The notes below the pieces were generated by a model. That model did no database searches. It saw only the letters and a list, made by a program, of their open reading frames with translations, and was not told the origin of the DNA. Positions 25,003-34,452 of a DNA stretch of 64,000 nt are shown here, one piece after another. The position numbers and the translations under genes were made by a program. The first letter of the stretch is position 1. Every line of letters begins with the position of its first letter. Where the stretch lies: the NCBI GenBank assembly GCA_051747385.1, contig JBNJGB010000007.1, positions 154,429 to 218,428 of the forward strand, read 5' to 3'. The DNA is from JBNJGB01 sp051747385 (GTDB lineage Bacteria > Myxococcota_A > UBA9042 > PHBI01 > JACKFB01).

Positions 25003-26373
25003 CTACTCCGCGGGGAGGAGCCGCGCCACCAGGTCGTAGTCGCCGGCGTCGACGATCTCGGCGCGCACGATGTGGCCGGGCTCGGCCCAGCCTTCGTTGA
25101 TGTAGGTGACGCCGTCGATCTCGGGGGCCTGGCCGTAGGTGCGGGCCTGCAGCAGGAGGTCCGTCTCGCGGCTCGGGCCCTCGACGAGGACGTCCACCTC
25201 GCGGCCGAGCATGGACTCCTGGATCTCCGCCGAGATGCCCTGCTGGAGGGTCATGAGGCGGTGATACCGATCCTCCTTCACCAGGGACATCACCTGGTCG
25301 GGCATCCGGGCCGACCGCGTGCCCTCCTCCTGCGAGTACTTGAACACGCCCACGCGCTCGAAGCGGCTGTCCTCCACGAAGTCGAGCAGCGACCGGAACT
25401 CCTCCTCCGTCTCGCCGGGGTGGCCGACGATGAAGGTCGTGCGCAGGACCAGGCCCGGGACGCGCTCCCGCAGCTTGCGGACCAGGTCGCGGGTGTCCTG
25501 CTCGGAGAACCGGCGCCGCATCCGCTTCAGCATGGGGTCCGCGATGTGCTGGAGCGGCATGTCGACGTAGCTGGCGATCTTCTCCTCGGTGGCGATGAGG
25601 TCCACCAGCTCGTCGGTGAAGGCGTGGGGATAGCAGTACATGAGGCGGATCCAGCGGATGCCGTCCACCTTCACCAGCTCGCGCAGGAGCTTCTGCAGGT
25701 CCTCGCCCGTCTTCCGGTCCACGCCATAGTGCGTGAGGTCCTGGGCGATGAGGTTGATCTCCTTCGTGCCCCGCGCGGCCAGGCCGCGCACCTCGGCGAC
25801 CACGTCCTCGATGGAGCGGCTCCGCTGGCCGCCGCGAAGCCGCGGGATGATGCAGAAGGCGCAGACCTGGCTGCAGCCCTCCGCGATCTTCACCCAGGCC
25901 GTCCAGTCGGGCGTGCTGAGGACCCGCGGGCTGTAGGCGTCGTAGTTGTAGCCGGGCCGCGGGGTCTTGTCCCGCGGGGCCGGGGCCTTCGGGCCCTCCA
26001 GGACCGTCCCCAGCCGGTCGACCTCGCCCGTGCCCAGGAAGTGGTCGACCTCCGGAAGCTCCCTCCGCAGCTCGTCCTCGTAGCGCTGGGCCAGGCAGCC
26101 GGTCACCACGAGGCGCTTGCGGCCTCCGGACTCCTCCTTGTCCCGCGCCAGGTCGAGGATGGTGTCCACCGACTCCTCGCGGGCCTCCTCCACGAAGCTG
26201 CACGTGTTCACCACGAGCAGGTCGGCCTCCTCGGCGGACTGCACCACGCGGTAGCTCCGCTCGGCCAGGTCGCCGAGCATGATCTCGGAGTCCACCCGGT
26301 TCTTCGGGCAGCCCAGGGAGACGAAGAAGACCTTCTTGTCGCCGTCGTCCGGCGCGGGGTTCGGGGCGCTCAT
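25003..26373 (-). CDS. rimO: Ribosomal protein S12 methylthiotransferase RimO
   Basis: A 456-residue radical SAM enzyme that methylthiolates an Asp of ribosomal protein S12. The N-terminal UPF0004 domain has FVSLGCPKNRVDSE and NTCSFVEEA; the radical SAM cluster is CSQVCAFCIIP (CxxxCxxC); a TRAM domain closes the chain. The LGCPKN/VDSE start is characteristic of RimO rather than MiaB. The ATG at 26373 overlaps the lolA stop (ATGA), so both are in one transcription unit. Confidence 0.95.
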   Translation of the reverse strand: MSAPNPAPDDGDKKVFFVSLGCPKNRVDSEIMLGDLAERSYRVVQSAEEADLLVVNTCSFVEEAREESVDTILDLARDKEESGGRKRLVVTGCLAQRYEDELRRELPEVDHFLGTGEVDRLGTVLEGPKAPAPRDKTPRPGYNYDAYSPRVLSTPDWTAWVKIAEGCSQVCAFCIIPRLRGGQRSRSIEDVVAEVRGLAARGTKEINLIAQDLTHYGVDRKTGEDLQKLLRELVKVDGIRWIRLMYCYPHAFTDELVDLIATEEKIASYVDMPLQHIADPMLKRMRRRFSEQDTRDLVRKLRERVPGLVLRTTFIVGHPGETEEEFRSLLDFVEDSRFERVGVFKYSQEEGTRSARMPDQVMSLVKEDRYHRLMTLQQGISAEIQESMLGREVDVLVEGPSRETDLLLQARTYGQAPEIDGVTYINEGWAEPGHIVRAEIVDAGDYDLVARLLPAE

Positions 26374-27134
26374 CCGTCGTCGTCTTCCTTCCCGGGCTTC
26401 GCGTCCTTCCCGGGCTCGGGATCCTCCCGCGGGTCGGGAGCCTTCCGGGGCTTCGCGTCCTCCACGCGGGCCTCCAGGTCCTCGACGCGCACGCCCTCCG
26501 GCGGCTCGAACTCGAAGCCCTCCTTCTTGAGCGGGTCGTAGGACGGGTCCTCGAAGGTGATGCGGCTCGCGTTGTCGAGCGGGTCCACGAGCTCCGTGCG
26601 GCGGATCTCGAAGCTGTCCGGGTCCACGTACAGGGTGAGGTGCTTGTAGTTCTGCTGCCCCTCCTTCGGGGTCAGCTCCAGGGCCACCAGGCCGTCCTTC
26701 GGCTCCTGGAGCGAGATGTCGAACTCCTCCCGCAGGTTGCCCTGCCCGAACAGGAAGCGCAGGGCCGCGTACAGCTCCGAGTCCCGCACGGGCAGCTTGT
26801 AGACGATGCGATCCGCCGGCTGGTAGGTCCACAGCACGTCCCCGTCGGAGACGTAGTAGACCTTGTCTGGCTGCGTGTAGTCCCAGCGCATCATGCCGGG
26901 CTTCTTGAAGTACACGCGACCGCTCTTGTCGAGGGGGCGCGGCAGGTGCTTGCGCTTCACCACCTGCTCGAAGCGGGCCTCGAAGTCCGTCACCGACTCG
27001 TAGAAGTGCTGGACCCCGTCCACGGCCTCCTTCTGCGAGATGGAGCCCGGGTCGACCGACGCGGCGGCGGCCGGAGCCAGGAGCATCACGGCCAGGGCCA
27101 GGGCCGGGGCCAGGGAGCGAGCGATGGCGCGCAT
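26370..27134 (-). CDS. lolA: Outer-membrane lipoprotein carrier LolA-like
   Basis: A 254-residue periplasmic protein: signal peptide ending near AAAAS, then a LolA fold (FYESVTDFEARFEQVVKRKH, GRVYFKKPGMMRWDYTQPDK) that ferries lipoproteins to the outer membrane. The C-terminus is an extra Lys/Asp/Pro-rich tail (KPRKAPDPREDPEPGKD) not found in most LolA. The ATG at 27134 has GGAGG 7 nt upstream. The strong lipoprotein content of the window fits a working Lol pathway. Confidence 0.88.
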   Translation of the reverse strand: MRAIARSLAPALALAVMLLAPAAAASVDPGSISQKEAVDGVQHFYESVTDFEARFEQVVKRKHLPRPLDKSGRVYFKKPGMMRWDYTQPDKVYYVSDGDVLWTYQPADRIVYKLPVRDSELYAALRFLFGQGNLREEFDISLQEPKDGLVALELTPKEGQQNYKHLTLYVDPDSFEIRRTELVDPLDNASRITFEDPSYDPLKKEGFEFEPPEGVRVEDLEARVEDAKPRKAPDPREDPEPGKDAKPGKEDDDG

Positions 27135-27314
27135 GGGAGACCTCCGAGGATGCGGGGATGTACCGGAAGGGTCGTTCGGTGTCAAAGGCCCGTCCAGCGC
27201 GGGGAATTCCGCCTGTCGAGGGGACGCGCGGCCCCGCCGGACCATTCAGCGTCGCGCGGGACGGCGCGGGGCGCGCGGGCATGATACCGTCTCCCCGGCG
27301 ACGGAGGCCGCGCG

Positions 27315-27671
27315 ATGTCGATGAAGACGGTGCTGACCCTCATGGTGGTGGTCGGGCTGCTGCTGGCCGCCTACTCGTTCCGGCTCCACGAGCACCTGAT
27401 CACCGTGGACGAGAACAAGGCGCGCCACGCCTGCCGCGAGCTGTGCAAGCTCGGCCTGATGGACGCCGCCGGGGTGGACGAGGAGTCCGTGGGCGGCCTG
27501 GGCTCGGCGCTCGCCGCGCGGGCCTGCGACGCCATGGACGACGACACCGAGCTCCTCCTGGACTGCCGTGATCAGCTCGTCGGGGTCGGCCTCTCCGTCG
27601 CCGACTACCGCTGCATCATCGCCGCGAAGACGAAGGAGGAGGCGCGGGCCTGCCACGAGTCGCTCCGATGA
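27315..27671 (+). CDS. Cys-containing membrane-anchored protein, unknown
   Basis: A 118-residue protein with an N-terminal helix (TVLTLMVVVGLLLAAYSF) and an extracytoplasmic part with six Cys (CRELC, ACDAM, DCRDQ, RCIIA, ACHES), likely three disulphides. The ATG at 27315 is preceded by GGAGG. It overlaps the next gene by 4 nt (ATGA). No family recognised. Confidence 0.68.
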   Translation: MSMKTVLTLMVVVGLLLAAYSFRLHEHLITVDENKARHACRELCKLGLMDAAGVDEESVGGLGSALAARACDAMDDDTELLLDCRDQLVGVGLSVADYRCIIAAKTKEEARACHESLR

Positions 27672-28171
27672 CCGGGTCGGGCAGCCTGGCCTCGCTCGTC
27701 GAGCGACTCGGCTCGAACGTCGACCGCTTCGACGAGACCTTCGCGCGCGACCTGGCCCGCGAGCTCCACGCCCACGCGGAGCGCTTGGAGCTTCCCCTGG
27801 TGGAGCGCCTGGGCCTGGTGGACGTGGTGGTGAGCTTCCGCATGGACCGGCGGATGCGCCTCGTGATCACCGGCGGGTTCGCGGATGCGCCGGGCGAGGT
27901 GACCGTGAGCTGGGACGAGCGCGACTTCCCGCAGGTGCCCGTGGTGCTCCTCTCCACGCCCCGGGCGGAGCCCTACACGTTCGCCACGCTGGACTTCAGC
28001 GTCCGGGGGCGGCGGGCGGAGCTCCTCGTTCCGGCGCCGCCGCTGCCGGCCGGCCTCGAGGTCCGGGTGCGGGTCCTCGCCACCATCGGCGACGAGGTGG
28101 AGTACCGCGTGCGGGCCCACGGCCTGGAGGCGTCGGTGGGGCCGGAGTCCCTGCGACTCCTGGAGGAGTAG
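27668..28171 (+). CDS. Hypothetical cytoplasmic protein
   Basis: A 167-residue protein, no signal or membrane segment. It has a helical start (LASLVERLGSNVDRFDETFAR) and a beta-rich second half (PYTFATLDFSVRGRRAELLV). The ATG overlaps the stop of the preceding Cys-containing gene, so the two probably form a pair. No known family recognised. Confidence 0.62.
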   Translation: MTGSGSLASLVERLGSNVDRFDETFARDLARELHAHAERLELPLVERLGLVDVVVSFRMDRRMRLVITGGFADAPGEVTVSWDERDFPQVPVVLLSTPRAEPYTFATLDFSVRGRRAELLVPAPPLPAGLEVRVRVLATIGDEVEYRVRAHGLEASVGPESLRLLEE

Positions 28172-28230
28172 GACCGCCCGGCCCCGGCTCACGGTCCTAC
28201 ACACCTCTGGATGCCGCGATCTCGCGGACA

Positions 28231-28380
28231 GTCGCGCGCCAAGCCGCCAAGCCCCAAAGGCCAGCGAAACGCTTGCACACCGGTTCGGCTGAGGCTGTGG
28301 GGTCTCCGACGGCCCACCAGCGAGCAAGCTGGGCCGAAGCATGCCGTCTTGCTTTGCGTCTTCGCGTCTTTGCGCGAGCC
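28231..28380. repeat. Interspersed repeat R2, inverted pair
   Basis: The left arm GTCGCGCGCCAAGCCGCCAA starts at 28231. The right arm at 28351-28380 reads on the other strand as GCTCGCGCAAAGACGCGAAG, so the two arms face each other about 80 bp apart. This is the 282-bp gap before the minus-strand lipoprotein gene; nothing else is seen in it. Confidence 0.5.
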
Positions 28381-28453
28381 CTTCGTCCTGCGACATGTGA
28401 CGAACCGTGAGCCGGCCCCGGCGGTCATCCGGGTACCGGCCGCGCCGCCGCGG

Positions 28454-30262
28454 CTACTCCTCGGGCGGCGCGCACATCTCCGGGTCCGCGCGCTCGTCGA
28501 TGCTGGCGTACGGGTTGAACCGATACGACACCGAGAAGCCCTCCGACTCGGCCGTGTTGCACGGCGGGACGGCGCTGTCCAGCTCGATGGAGCCGTGGCG
28601 CGAGCACGTGTACCAGGCGGGATCCACGCCGATCCAACCCTGCTCGATGCCGAACACGCTGCCCTGGGAGGGGTTGTACTTCCAGGCCCAGACCGGGCGG
28701 CCGAAGTGGTTGTCCACGTCGCTGTAGCTCTCCGACTCCACGAAGCCGCTCGGCAGCTTGGAGCCGTCGCCCGGGCGGCCGGCGGAGACGGAGTAGTCGA
28801 AGGTGGCGCCGTAGACCAGCCCGTCGCCCACCTGGGTCCGCCGCGGCCAGAGGGTCGACAGGGTCGGGATCAGGGCGTAGCCGAGGGAGTCGACCGGGTC
28901 CTCGCCCTCCTCCTGGAAGTCGGCCATGTCACCCGGCCAGCCGAAGTCCTTCTCGACGGGCGTGGGAGCGCCGCCCTGGAAGGCGAAGATCAGGCTGCTC
29001 ATGCCGGCCTTGACCCCGTCGTTGAGGACGCACTTGGCGGTGAAACCCGGATCGGTGTGGTGGATCCAGGCGCAGCTCTCGTACTCGGGAGAGACGTAGG
29101 ACTGGAAGTGGCCGCCGGGGAAGAGGTCCGCCTGCGGATAGACCCCCTCGACGTCGCCGTACTGTCCGGGGCCGAGGGGGCCGACGATGCCGCTCTCCTC
29201 GGTGGCGAACACCACGTTCTCCTCGAACTGCCCCTGCTTCCAGTACGTGGTGACGGCGACGGGCCGCTGCTCCACCTCGTCGTGGGCCTTCTCGACCGTC
29301 ACCATGATGCCCAGGCTGCCGTTGGCGTGAACGGTGGAGTTGCTCTTCGTCCGCGTCCACGGGAACAGGTAGGTGTAGTGGATGTAGTAGTGGGTGCAGG
29401 TCTCGGACAGGTCGTAGTACACCGCCGGGATGAGGGTCTCTGCGTCCGACTGGAGCCAGGACTTGGTGTTCGTGCCGTCCCAGTCGCCGTCGGCGTCGAA
29501 CTTCGTGGGGACGTGGGCCTGCGCCGAGCCCTCGGAGGTGTCCGCGTAGATCCGCGGGGCGTACTGCCCGGCGAGGTCGTGGTACGCGTCCATGTCCTCG
29601 AAGTTCTCGGTGTAGAACGTGAACTCGTAGTTCTCCACGAGGTCGTTGCCGGCCTTGTCGGCGATGATCCCGCCGGCCAGCCACACCCGGTACGGGGACG
29701 CCCGGTAGAAGTTCTCCGTGTTCGGCTCCAGGGTGACCGTGGCGCCGTCCTCGCTCACCGACAGGCTCACCGGGACCTCCTGCTCGTTGTAGTTGAACAG
29801 CTTCACCGTCCCCGCCGCGATGGTGTTGTCCGCGATCGGCTCGTCGAACGTGATCGTCACGGTGAAGGGCACGGCCACGTTGCTCTCCCCGGCCTCCGGC
29901 GAGGTGCTCAGGACCGTCGGCGGCGTCGTGTCCGGGATGAGATCGGGAGGATCGGAGGCGTCCGCGTCGGGCGCGACGTCCTCGCCGCCGTCGGGAGCCA
30001 CGTCGTCCTCCCCGTCCGGCGCCGTGTCCTCGACGAGGTCCGGCGTGACGTCCTCGCCGGCGTCCGCGTCCTCCTCGCCGGCGTCGTCCGGTCCGAGGTC
30101 ACCGCCGACGTCGTCCACCGTCTCGAAGAAGGGGACGTCGCTCGCGTCGTCGCCGCCCGTGCTCTCCAGGCCGTCGTCCCCGCAGGCGCCGAGCGCCAGC
30201 GTGAGCGTCGCTCCGACCGCGGCGCAGCGCGCCGCCCAGCCCGTCGTCGTCCACCGTCGCAT
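28454..30262 (-). CDS. Secreted lipoprotein with Big_5-like domain
   Basis: A 602-residue lipoprotein: lipobox LALGACGDD (Cys27), an acidic Asp/Pro/Glu-rich linker (about 30-105), an Ig-like Big_5 domain (PPTVLSTSPEAGESNVAVPF to YEFTFYT), then a large domain (about 220-602) rich in aromatic residues and Asp (YYIHYTYLFPWTRT, RHGSIELDSAVPPCNTAES). The large part resembles no enzyme I can name; it looks like a compact extracellular domain and could bind polymer. The start at 30262 follows GGAGGCACCT. Confidence 0.78.
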   Translation of the reverse strand: MRRWTTTGWAARCAAVGATLTLALGACGDDGLESTGGDDASDVPFFETVDDVGGDLGPDDAGEEDADAGEDVTPDLVEDTAPDGEDDVAPDGGEDVAPDADASDPPDLIPDTTPPTVLSTSPEAGESNVAVPFTVTITFDEPIADNTIAAGTVKLFNYNEQEVPVSLSVSEDGATVTLEPNTENFYRASPYRVWLAGGIIADKAGNDLVENYEFTFYTENFEDMDAYHDLAGQYAPRIYADTSEGSAQAHVPTKFDADGDWDGTNTKSWLQSDAETLIPAVYYDLSETCTHYYIHYTYLFPWTRTKSNSTVHANGSLGIMVTVEKAHDEVEQRPVAVTTYWKQGQFEENVVFATEESGIVGPLGPGQYGDVEGVYPQADLFPGGHFQSYVSPEYESCAWIHHTDPGFTAKCVLNDGVKAGMSSLIFAFQGGAPTPVEKDFGWPGDMADFQEEGEDPVDSLGYALIPTLSTLWPRRTQVGDGLVYGATFDYSVSAGRPGDGSKLPSGFVESESYSDVDNHFGRPVWAWKYNPSQGSVFGIEQGWIGVDPAWYTCSRHGSIELDSAVPPCNTAESEGFSVSYRFNPYASIDERADPEMCAPPEE

Positions 30263-30425
30263 CAGGTGCCTCCTGCCGGCCGCCCACCCGGGCAGCGTGT
30301 CGCGTGCGTGCCCCACCACCCGACCGCGCTGCGGCGCCGCTTGCCGTCGCCGCGCTGCGGGTGATAAGGCCCGTGCGCTGGTCCGGTGGTGTTTACACAA
30401 GGTCGGAATCAGGCGTCAAACCGAA

Positions 30426-32441
30426 TTGCTTACCTCCATCCGCCGCTCGGCGCTCGCCCTGTTCGTGGCGTTCCGCCTCGTCCGGTCGCGACGCTCGCCC
30501 CGGCTGTCCGCCGTGACGCTCATCTCGATCCTGGGCGTGGCCTGCGGCGTGATGGCGTTGACCATCGTCCTCGCGGTGACCGGCGGTTTCCAGGGCGCGT
30601 TCCAGGACCGCATCCTCGGCCTGTATCCGCACATGGTCGTGCTCGAGCGCGCGGGGGACTTCCGCGACTACCGCGAGATCCTCGAGGACGTCCGCGGCAC
30701 GGAGGGCGTGGTGGCCGCGTCACCCGCCACCTACGACGACATGATGATGGCCGCGGGGGTCCACCGCTCCGGCGCGGTGATCAAGGGCGTCGACCCGGCC
30801 ACCGTCGACGACGTCATCGAGGTGCGCCCTCTCCTCCGGGAGGGCTCCCTGGAGGATCTGGAGGAGTCGCCGGAGGTCGAGGTCACGGGAGACACCGTGG
30901 AGGTGTCGTCGGTGGTCTCCGGCAAGTGGCTCACCGTCGTGACCACCGGAGAGGGAGACCCGCTGGTGGTCGTGGACGACCGCACGCCGCCGGATCAGGG
31001 CAGCGCCCGCGTGGCGGTGCTGGACCTCCGTCGGGAGGGCGGCGCGCTGCCCCTGGAGCTACGGCCCGTGGACGAGGGCGCGGACGACCCGTTCGAGGGC
31101 CTCGAGCGCCGGGAGCGCTTTCTCCCCGCGGCCCGTCCCGGCGAGCTGTCGAAGGCCGTCGAGGTGCAGATGGGAGCCTGGCGGCTCGCGCAGACCGGCG
31201 AGACCCTGTCGCTGGACCCCGGGACCATCGTGACCGTGGTGCTCCTGCCCGAGGGGGAGGCCGGCGCCCTGCGCACACGCCTGATGGTGGAGCCGGCGCG
31301 CGTGCCCGCGCCCGAGCGCGCCGGCATGGTCCGCCTGGTCGACGGCCGCGACTCGGGGGGGCCGCTGCGGCTCGCCGGCGAGGAGGTCGGCCCCGTCGGC
31401 CCCGCCATCGGCCCCGGGGAGTTCACGGGCTATCAGCAGGTCCGCGGCCGCCTGCCCGGCATCATCCTGGGCACGGCCCTGGCGGACAAGCTGGACGTGG
31501 AGCCGGGCGAGGAGGTCACGCTCGTGACGCCTCTCCGCGGCGTGGACAACAAGATGCTGGGGCCGTACGGCATGGCGCCGTCCAGCGCCCACCACCGCGT
31601 GACCGGCGTCTTCGAGAGCGGCTTCCACGAGTACGACTCGCGCCTGGCCCTCGTGAACCTGGAGGCGGCCCAGCGCTTCCTGAACCGCGGGGACGTCGTG
31701 CGCTGGCTGGAGGTACGCACCGAGGACGTGCTCCGGGTCGACGAGGTGAAGCGCCGCGTGGCGGCCCTGGTGGACCCTTACGACTGGCCCACCCTGGTGG
31801 CGCAGACCAACGGCTTCGAGGGCAAGATCACCCGCTACCTCCGCGGCGAGGTCCGCGGCAGCGAGCAGCGGGAGGCGGGGACGTTCGTCGGGGGCCTCCG
31901 GACCTCGCTCCAGCTCGTGAACCTGGTGAAGTACCAGGAGACCGACTTCGGCTACCGGCCGCGCTTCCGGATCATCGACTGGGAGGAGATGAACACGAAC
32001 CTGTTCCGGGCACTGCGCCTCCAGAAGGTCGTCCTCACCATGTTCTTCCTGATCATCATCGTGGTGGGGGCCTTCGTGGTGGTCGGCTCCCAGATCATGG
32101 TGATCCACGAGAAGACCTCCGAGATCGCCATCCTCAAGGCCATGGGCACGACGAAGGGCGCGATCCGGGGCATCTTCACGCTCCAGGGCCTCTTCGTGGC
32201 CGGCGTCGGGACCGCGCTCGGCCTGGCCCTCGGCCTCGGGGCCGTCTGGGTGGTCGACCTCGTGGACTACCGCCTCGACGCCTCCGTCTATCTGATCGAC
32301 CGCCTCCCCGTGCAGCTCGAGGTGCTGGACCTGGTCCTGGTCGTGGGAGCCACCGCCCTGTGCACGCTCGCGGCCACGCAGTACTCGGCGGGCCGGGCCG
32401 TGCGCAAGACGGTCGTGGAGGGTCTGCGGACGGTGGACTAG
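30426..32441 (+). CDS. LolC/LolE-like ABC transporter permease
   Basis: A 671-residue inner-membrane protein of the LolCE/MacB type. One N-terminal helix (LISILGVACGVMALTIVLAV) is followed by a long periplasmic domain (about 60-500) and three FtsX-type C-terminal helices (MFFLIIIVVGAFVVVGSQIM, LFVAGVGTALGLALGLGAVW). The characteristic stretch HEKTSEIAILKAMGTTKGAI is present. It should extract lipoproteins from the inner membrane toward LolA. No ABC ATPase gene is adjacent. The start is uncertain: TTG at 30426 is the nearest plausible one, with no clear ribosome site. Confidence 0.85.
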   Translation: MLTSIRRSALALFVAFRLVRSRRSPRLSAVTLISILGVACGVMALTIVLAVTGGFQGAFQDRILGLYPHMVVLERAGDFRDYREILEDVRGTEGVVAASPATYDDMMMAAGVHRSGAVIKGVDPATVDDVIEVRPLLREGSLEDLEESPEVEVTGDTVEVSSVVSGKWLTVVTTGEGDPLVVVDDRTPPDQGSARVAVLDLRREGGALPLELRPVDEGADDPFEGLERRERFLPAARPGELSKAVEVQMGAWRLAQTGETLSLDPGTIVTVVLLPEGEAGALRTRLMVEPARVPAPERAGMVRLVDGRDSGGPLRLAGEEVGPVGPAIGPGEFTGYQQVRGRLPGIILGTALADKLDVEPGEEVTLVTPLRGVDNKMLGPYGMAPSSAHHRVTGVFESGFHEYDSRLALVNLEAAQRFLNRGDVVRWLEVRTEDVLRVDEVKRRVAALVDPYDWPTLVAQTNGFEGKITRYLRGEVRGSEQREAGTFVGGLRTSLQLVNLVKYQETDFGYRPRFRIIDWEEMNTNLFRALRLQKVVLTMFFLIIIVVGAFVVVGSQIMVIHEKTSEIAILKAMGTTKGAIRGIFTLQGLFVAGVGTALGLALGLGAVWVVDLVDYRLDASVYLIDRLPVQLEVLDLVLVVGATALCTLAATQYSAGRAVRKTVVEGLRTVD

Positions 32442-32451
32442 CGATCGGGCG

Positions 32452-32481
32452 TTGACAGGCGTCCGCCCCGGTGACTATGTG
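32452..32481 (+). promoter_or_regulatory. Predicted promoter for the HTH/mgtE/recO unit
   Basis: A consensus -35 TTGACA (32452-32457) is followed by TATGTG (32476-32481) after 18 bp. The first gene starts at 32565 with GGGAGG upstream. Confidence 0.5.
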
Positions 32482-32564
32482 CGCGGCACGGGAGGTAGGG
32501 GGACGCCACGCGGTCACGTGTGCCCTCTACGGGCTCGTCCACACCCGCCCACGGGAGGCCCACG

Positions 32565-33080
32565 ATGGAGAAGGTCGGACGCATCCTCGCCGAGGCGCGC
32601 GAAGCGCGCGGAATGAGCCTCGAGGACGTGGCGGCGATCACCAGGGTCTCGCGATCGACGCTCGAGTCCATCGAGCACGGGGACCCGTCGGGCCTGCCCG
32701 CCCAGGTCTATGTGCGCGGGTTCGTGCGAGCCTACGCCATGGCCGTGGGCGTCGAGCCTCACGAGGTCCTGCGCCTGCTGTCGCGCGCCGCCGTCGAGCC
32801 GACGCCCGAGGAGGAGATGGAGGTCCACGTCTCGCCGCCGAAGGACAACCCGGCCCTGCAGGAGCAGCGCTTCGCGTCACTCCTGGGGGAGGCGCACCAG
32901 GAGCGCCACGGCCTGGCCTCGAGCCACGCCCTGCTCCTGCTCCTGGCCATCGGGATGTTCCTCGCGGCCTGGATGATGGTCGGAAGCCGGACGAGCCGTG
33001 ACGACACGTCGACGGCCTCGCCGGGCGACACGCCCGCCATCCAGGAGCAGGTGGACGCCGTCACCAACTTCTCGCGGTAG
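32565..33080 (+). CDS. RodZ-like HTH membrane protein
   Basis: A 171-residue protein with an N-terminal HTH_25-type helix-turn-helix (GRILAEAREARGMSLEDVAA, then GDPSGLPAQVYVRGFVRAYA), typical of RodZ, a linker and one membrane helix (ALLLLLAIGMFLAAWMMV), then a short exterior tail. RodZ links MreB to the membrane; this one lacks the usual C-terminal beta domain, as do several short forms. The ATG at 32565 has a good ribosome site. It leads an apparent operon with mgtE and recO. Confidence 0.85.
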   Translation: MEKVGRILAEAREARGMSLEDVAAITRVSRSTLESIEHGDPSGLPAQVYVRGFVRAYAMAVGVEPHEVLRLLSRAAVEPTPEEEMEVHVSPPKDNPALQEQRFASLLGEAHQERHGLASSHALLLLLAIGMFLAAWMMVGSRTSRDDTSTASPGDTPAIQEQVDAVTNFSR

Positions 33081-33091
33081 GCCCCATCATC

Positions 33092-34447
33092 ATGCAGGCG
33101 AACAAGCTCCGGCTGCTCCACGAGAGCGTGCGCCGCTATCTCCGGCGCGGCGCGTGGAGTCACCTGGAGAAGCTCATCGCGAAGACCCGCGACGAAGAGC
33201 TCGCCAGCGTGATGCACATGATGCCGGAGGACGACCAGAAGGCCGTCTTCAACCACCTGCCGGACCCGGAGCGGCAGGCCAACATCATCACCCGGATGGA
33301 CTATCCGTTCGGGAAGCGCGTCCTGAGCCCGCTCACCCCGCTGGACGCGGCGACCATCCTGCGGGAGATGGCCCAGGACGACGCGGCGGACATCCTGGCC
33401 GACCTGGATCCCGAGCAGACGACCGAGATCCTGGACATCCTGGAGGGCAGCGAGTCCGTCGAGGACCTGATGCGGTACGGCGAGGACACCGCCGGCGGCA
33501 TCATGATCCCGGAGTTCGTCTCCGTGGAGGCCACGGACTCGGCCATGGAGGCTCTCGCCAAGCTGCGCCAGGCCAGCGACGTGGAGATGGTCTACTACGT
33601 CTACGTCGTCAACCAGCACGGCCACCTCGTGGGGGTGCTGTCCCTGCGGAAGCTGGTGACGGCGGCGCCGGAGAAGCCCGTCGGCGACATCATGGAGACC
33701 GACGTCATCAGCGTGACGCCGGAGACGGACCAGGAGGAGGTCGCCCGCCTGGTCGCCCGCTACAACTTCCTGTCCATCCCGGTGGTGGACGACTCCAACC
33801 GCCTCATCGGCCTGGTGACCGTCGACGACGTGATCGACGTGCTCCGCGAGGAGGCCACCGAGGACATCCTCAAGATGGCCGGCGCCGGCGAGGAGCTCGC
33901 AGAGACCGCCGGCGTCCGCCGCAACGTCAAGGTCCGCTTCCCCTGGCTCCTGGCGAGCTGTATCGGCGGCCTGCTGGGCGCCGCGGTGATGGGCACCTAC
34001 CACGAGACCATCGAGACCCACGCCGTGCTCGCGTTCTACCTCCCGCTCATCCTCGGCATGAGCGGCAACGTGGGCACCCAGGCGGCGACCGTCACCGTGC
34101 GCGCCATCGCCCTGGGCCACATCGGCGACCTGGGCAACCGCTGGCGCGTCGTCCGCAAGGAGCTGGCCATCGGCACCACCATGGGCGTGATCTACGGCCT
34201 GGTGGTCGGCGGCGTGGCCGCGGTGGTCGCCACGAACGTCTACTACGGCCTGTCGGTGGGCCTCGCCTTCGTCGCGGGCATGATCGTCGCGAGCACCGTG
34301 GGCTCGGCGATCCCCATGTTGATGAGCCGCCTGTCGTTCGACCCGGCCGTGGCCACGGGCCCGTTCGTCACCACCTCGGTCGACATCCTGGGCATCGTGG
34401 CCTACTTCGGGATCGCCTCGCTCCTCCTGCAGGCCTTCGCGGTGTAG
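33092..34447 (+). CDS. mgtE: Magnesium transporter MgtE
   Basis: A 451-residue magnesium channel/transporter. The cytoplasmic N domain (about 1-130, LVRE-free form with DPEQTTEILDILEG), two CBS domains (about 130-255, ending LVTVDDVIDVLREEATEDI) and five C-terminal membrane helices with the conserved PLILGMSGNVGTQAATV selectivity region are all present. The start ATG lies 11 bp after the upstream stop. It senses internal Mg2+ through the N/CBS part. Confidence 0.94.
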   Translation: MQANKLRLLHESVRRYLRRGAWSHLEKLIAKTRDEELASVMHMMPEDDQKAVFNHLPDPERQANIITRMDYPFGKRVLSPLTPLDAATILREMAQDDAADILADLDPEQTTEILDILEGSESVEDLMRYGEDTAGGIMIPEFVSVEATDSAMEALAKLRQASDVEMVYYVYVVNQHGHLVGVLSLRKLVTAAPEKPVGDIMETDVISVTPETDQEEVARLVARYNFLSIPVVDDSNRLIGLVTVDDVIDVLREEATEDILKMAGAGEELAETAGVRRNVKVRFPWLLASCIGGLLGAAVMGTYHETIETHAVLAFYLPLILGMSGNVGTQAATVTVRAIALGHIGDLGNRWRVVRKELAIGTTMGVIYGLVVGGVAAVVATNVYYGLSVGLAFVAGMIVASTVGSAIPMLMSRLSFDPAVATGPFVTTSVDILGIVAYFGIASLLLQAFAV

Positions 34448-34452
34448 CCGCG

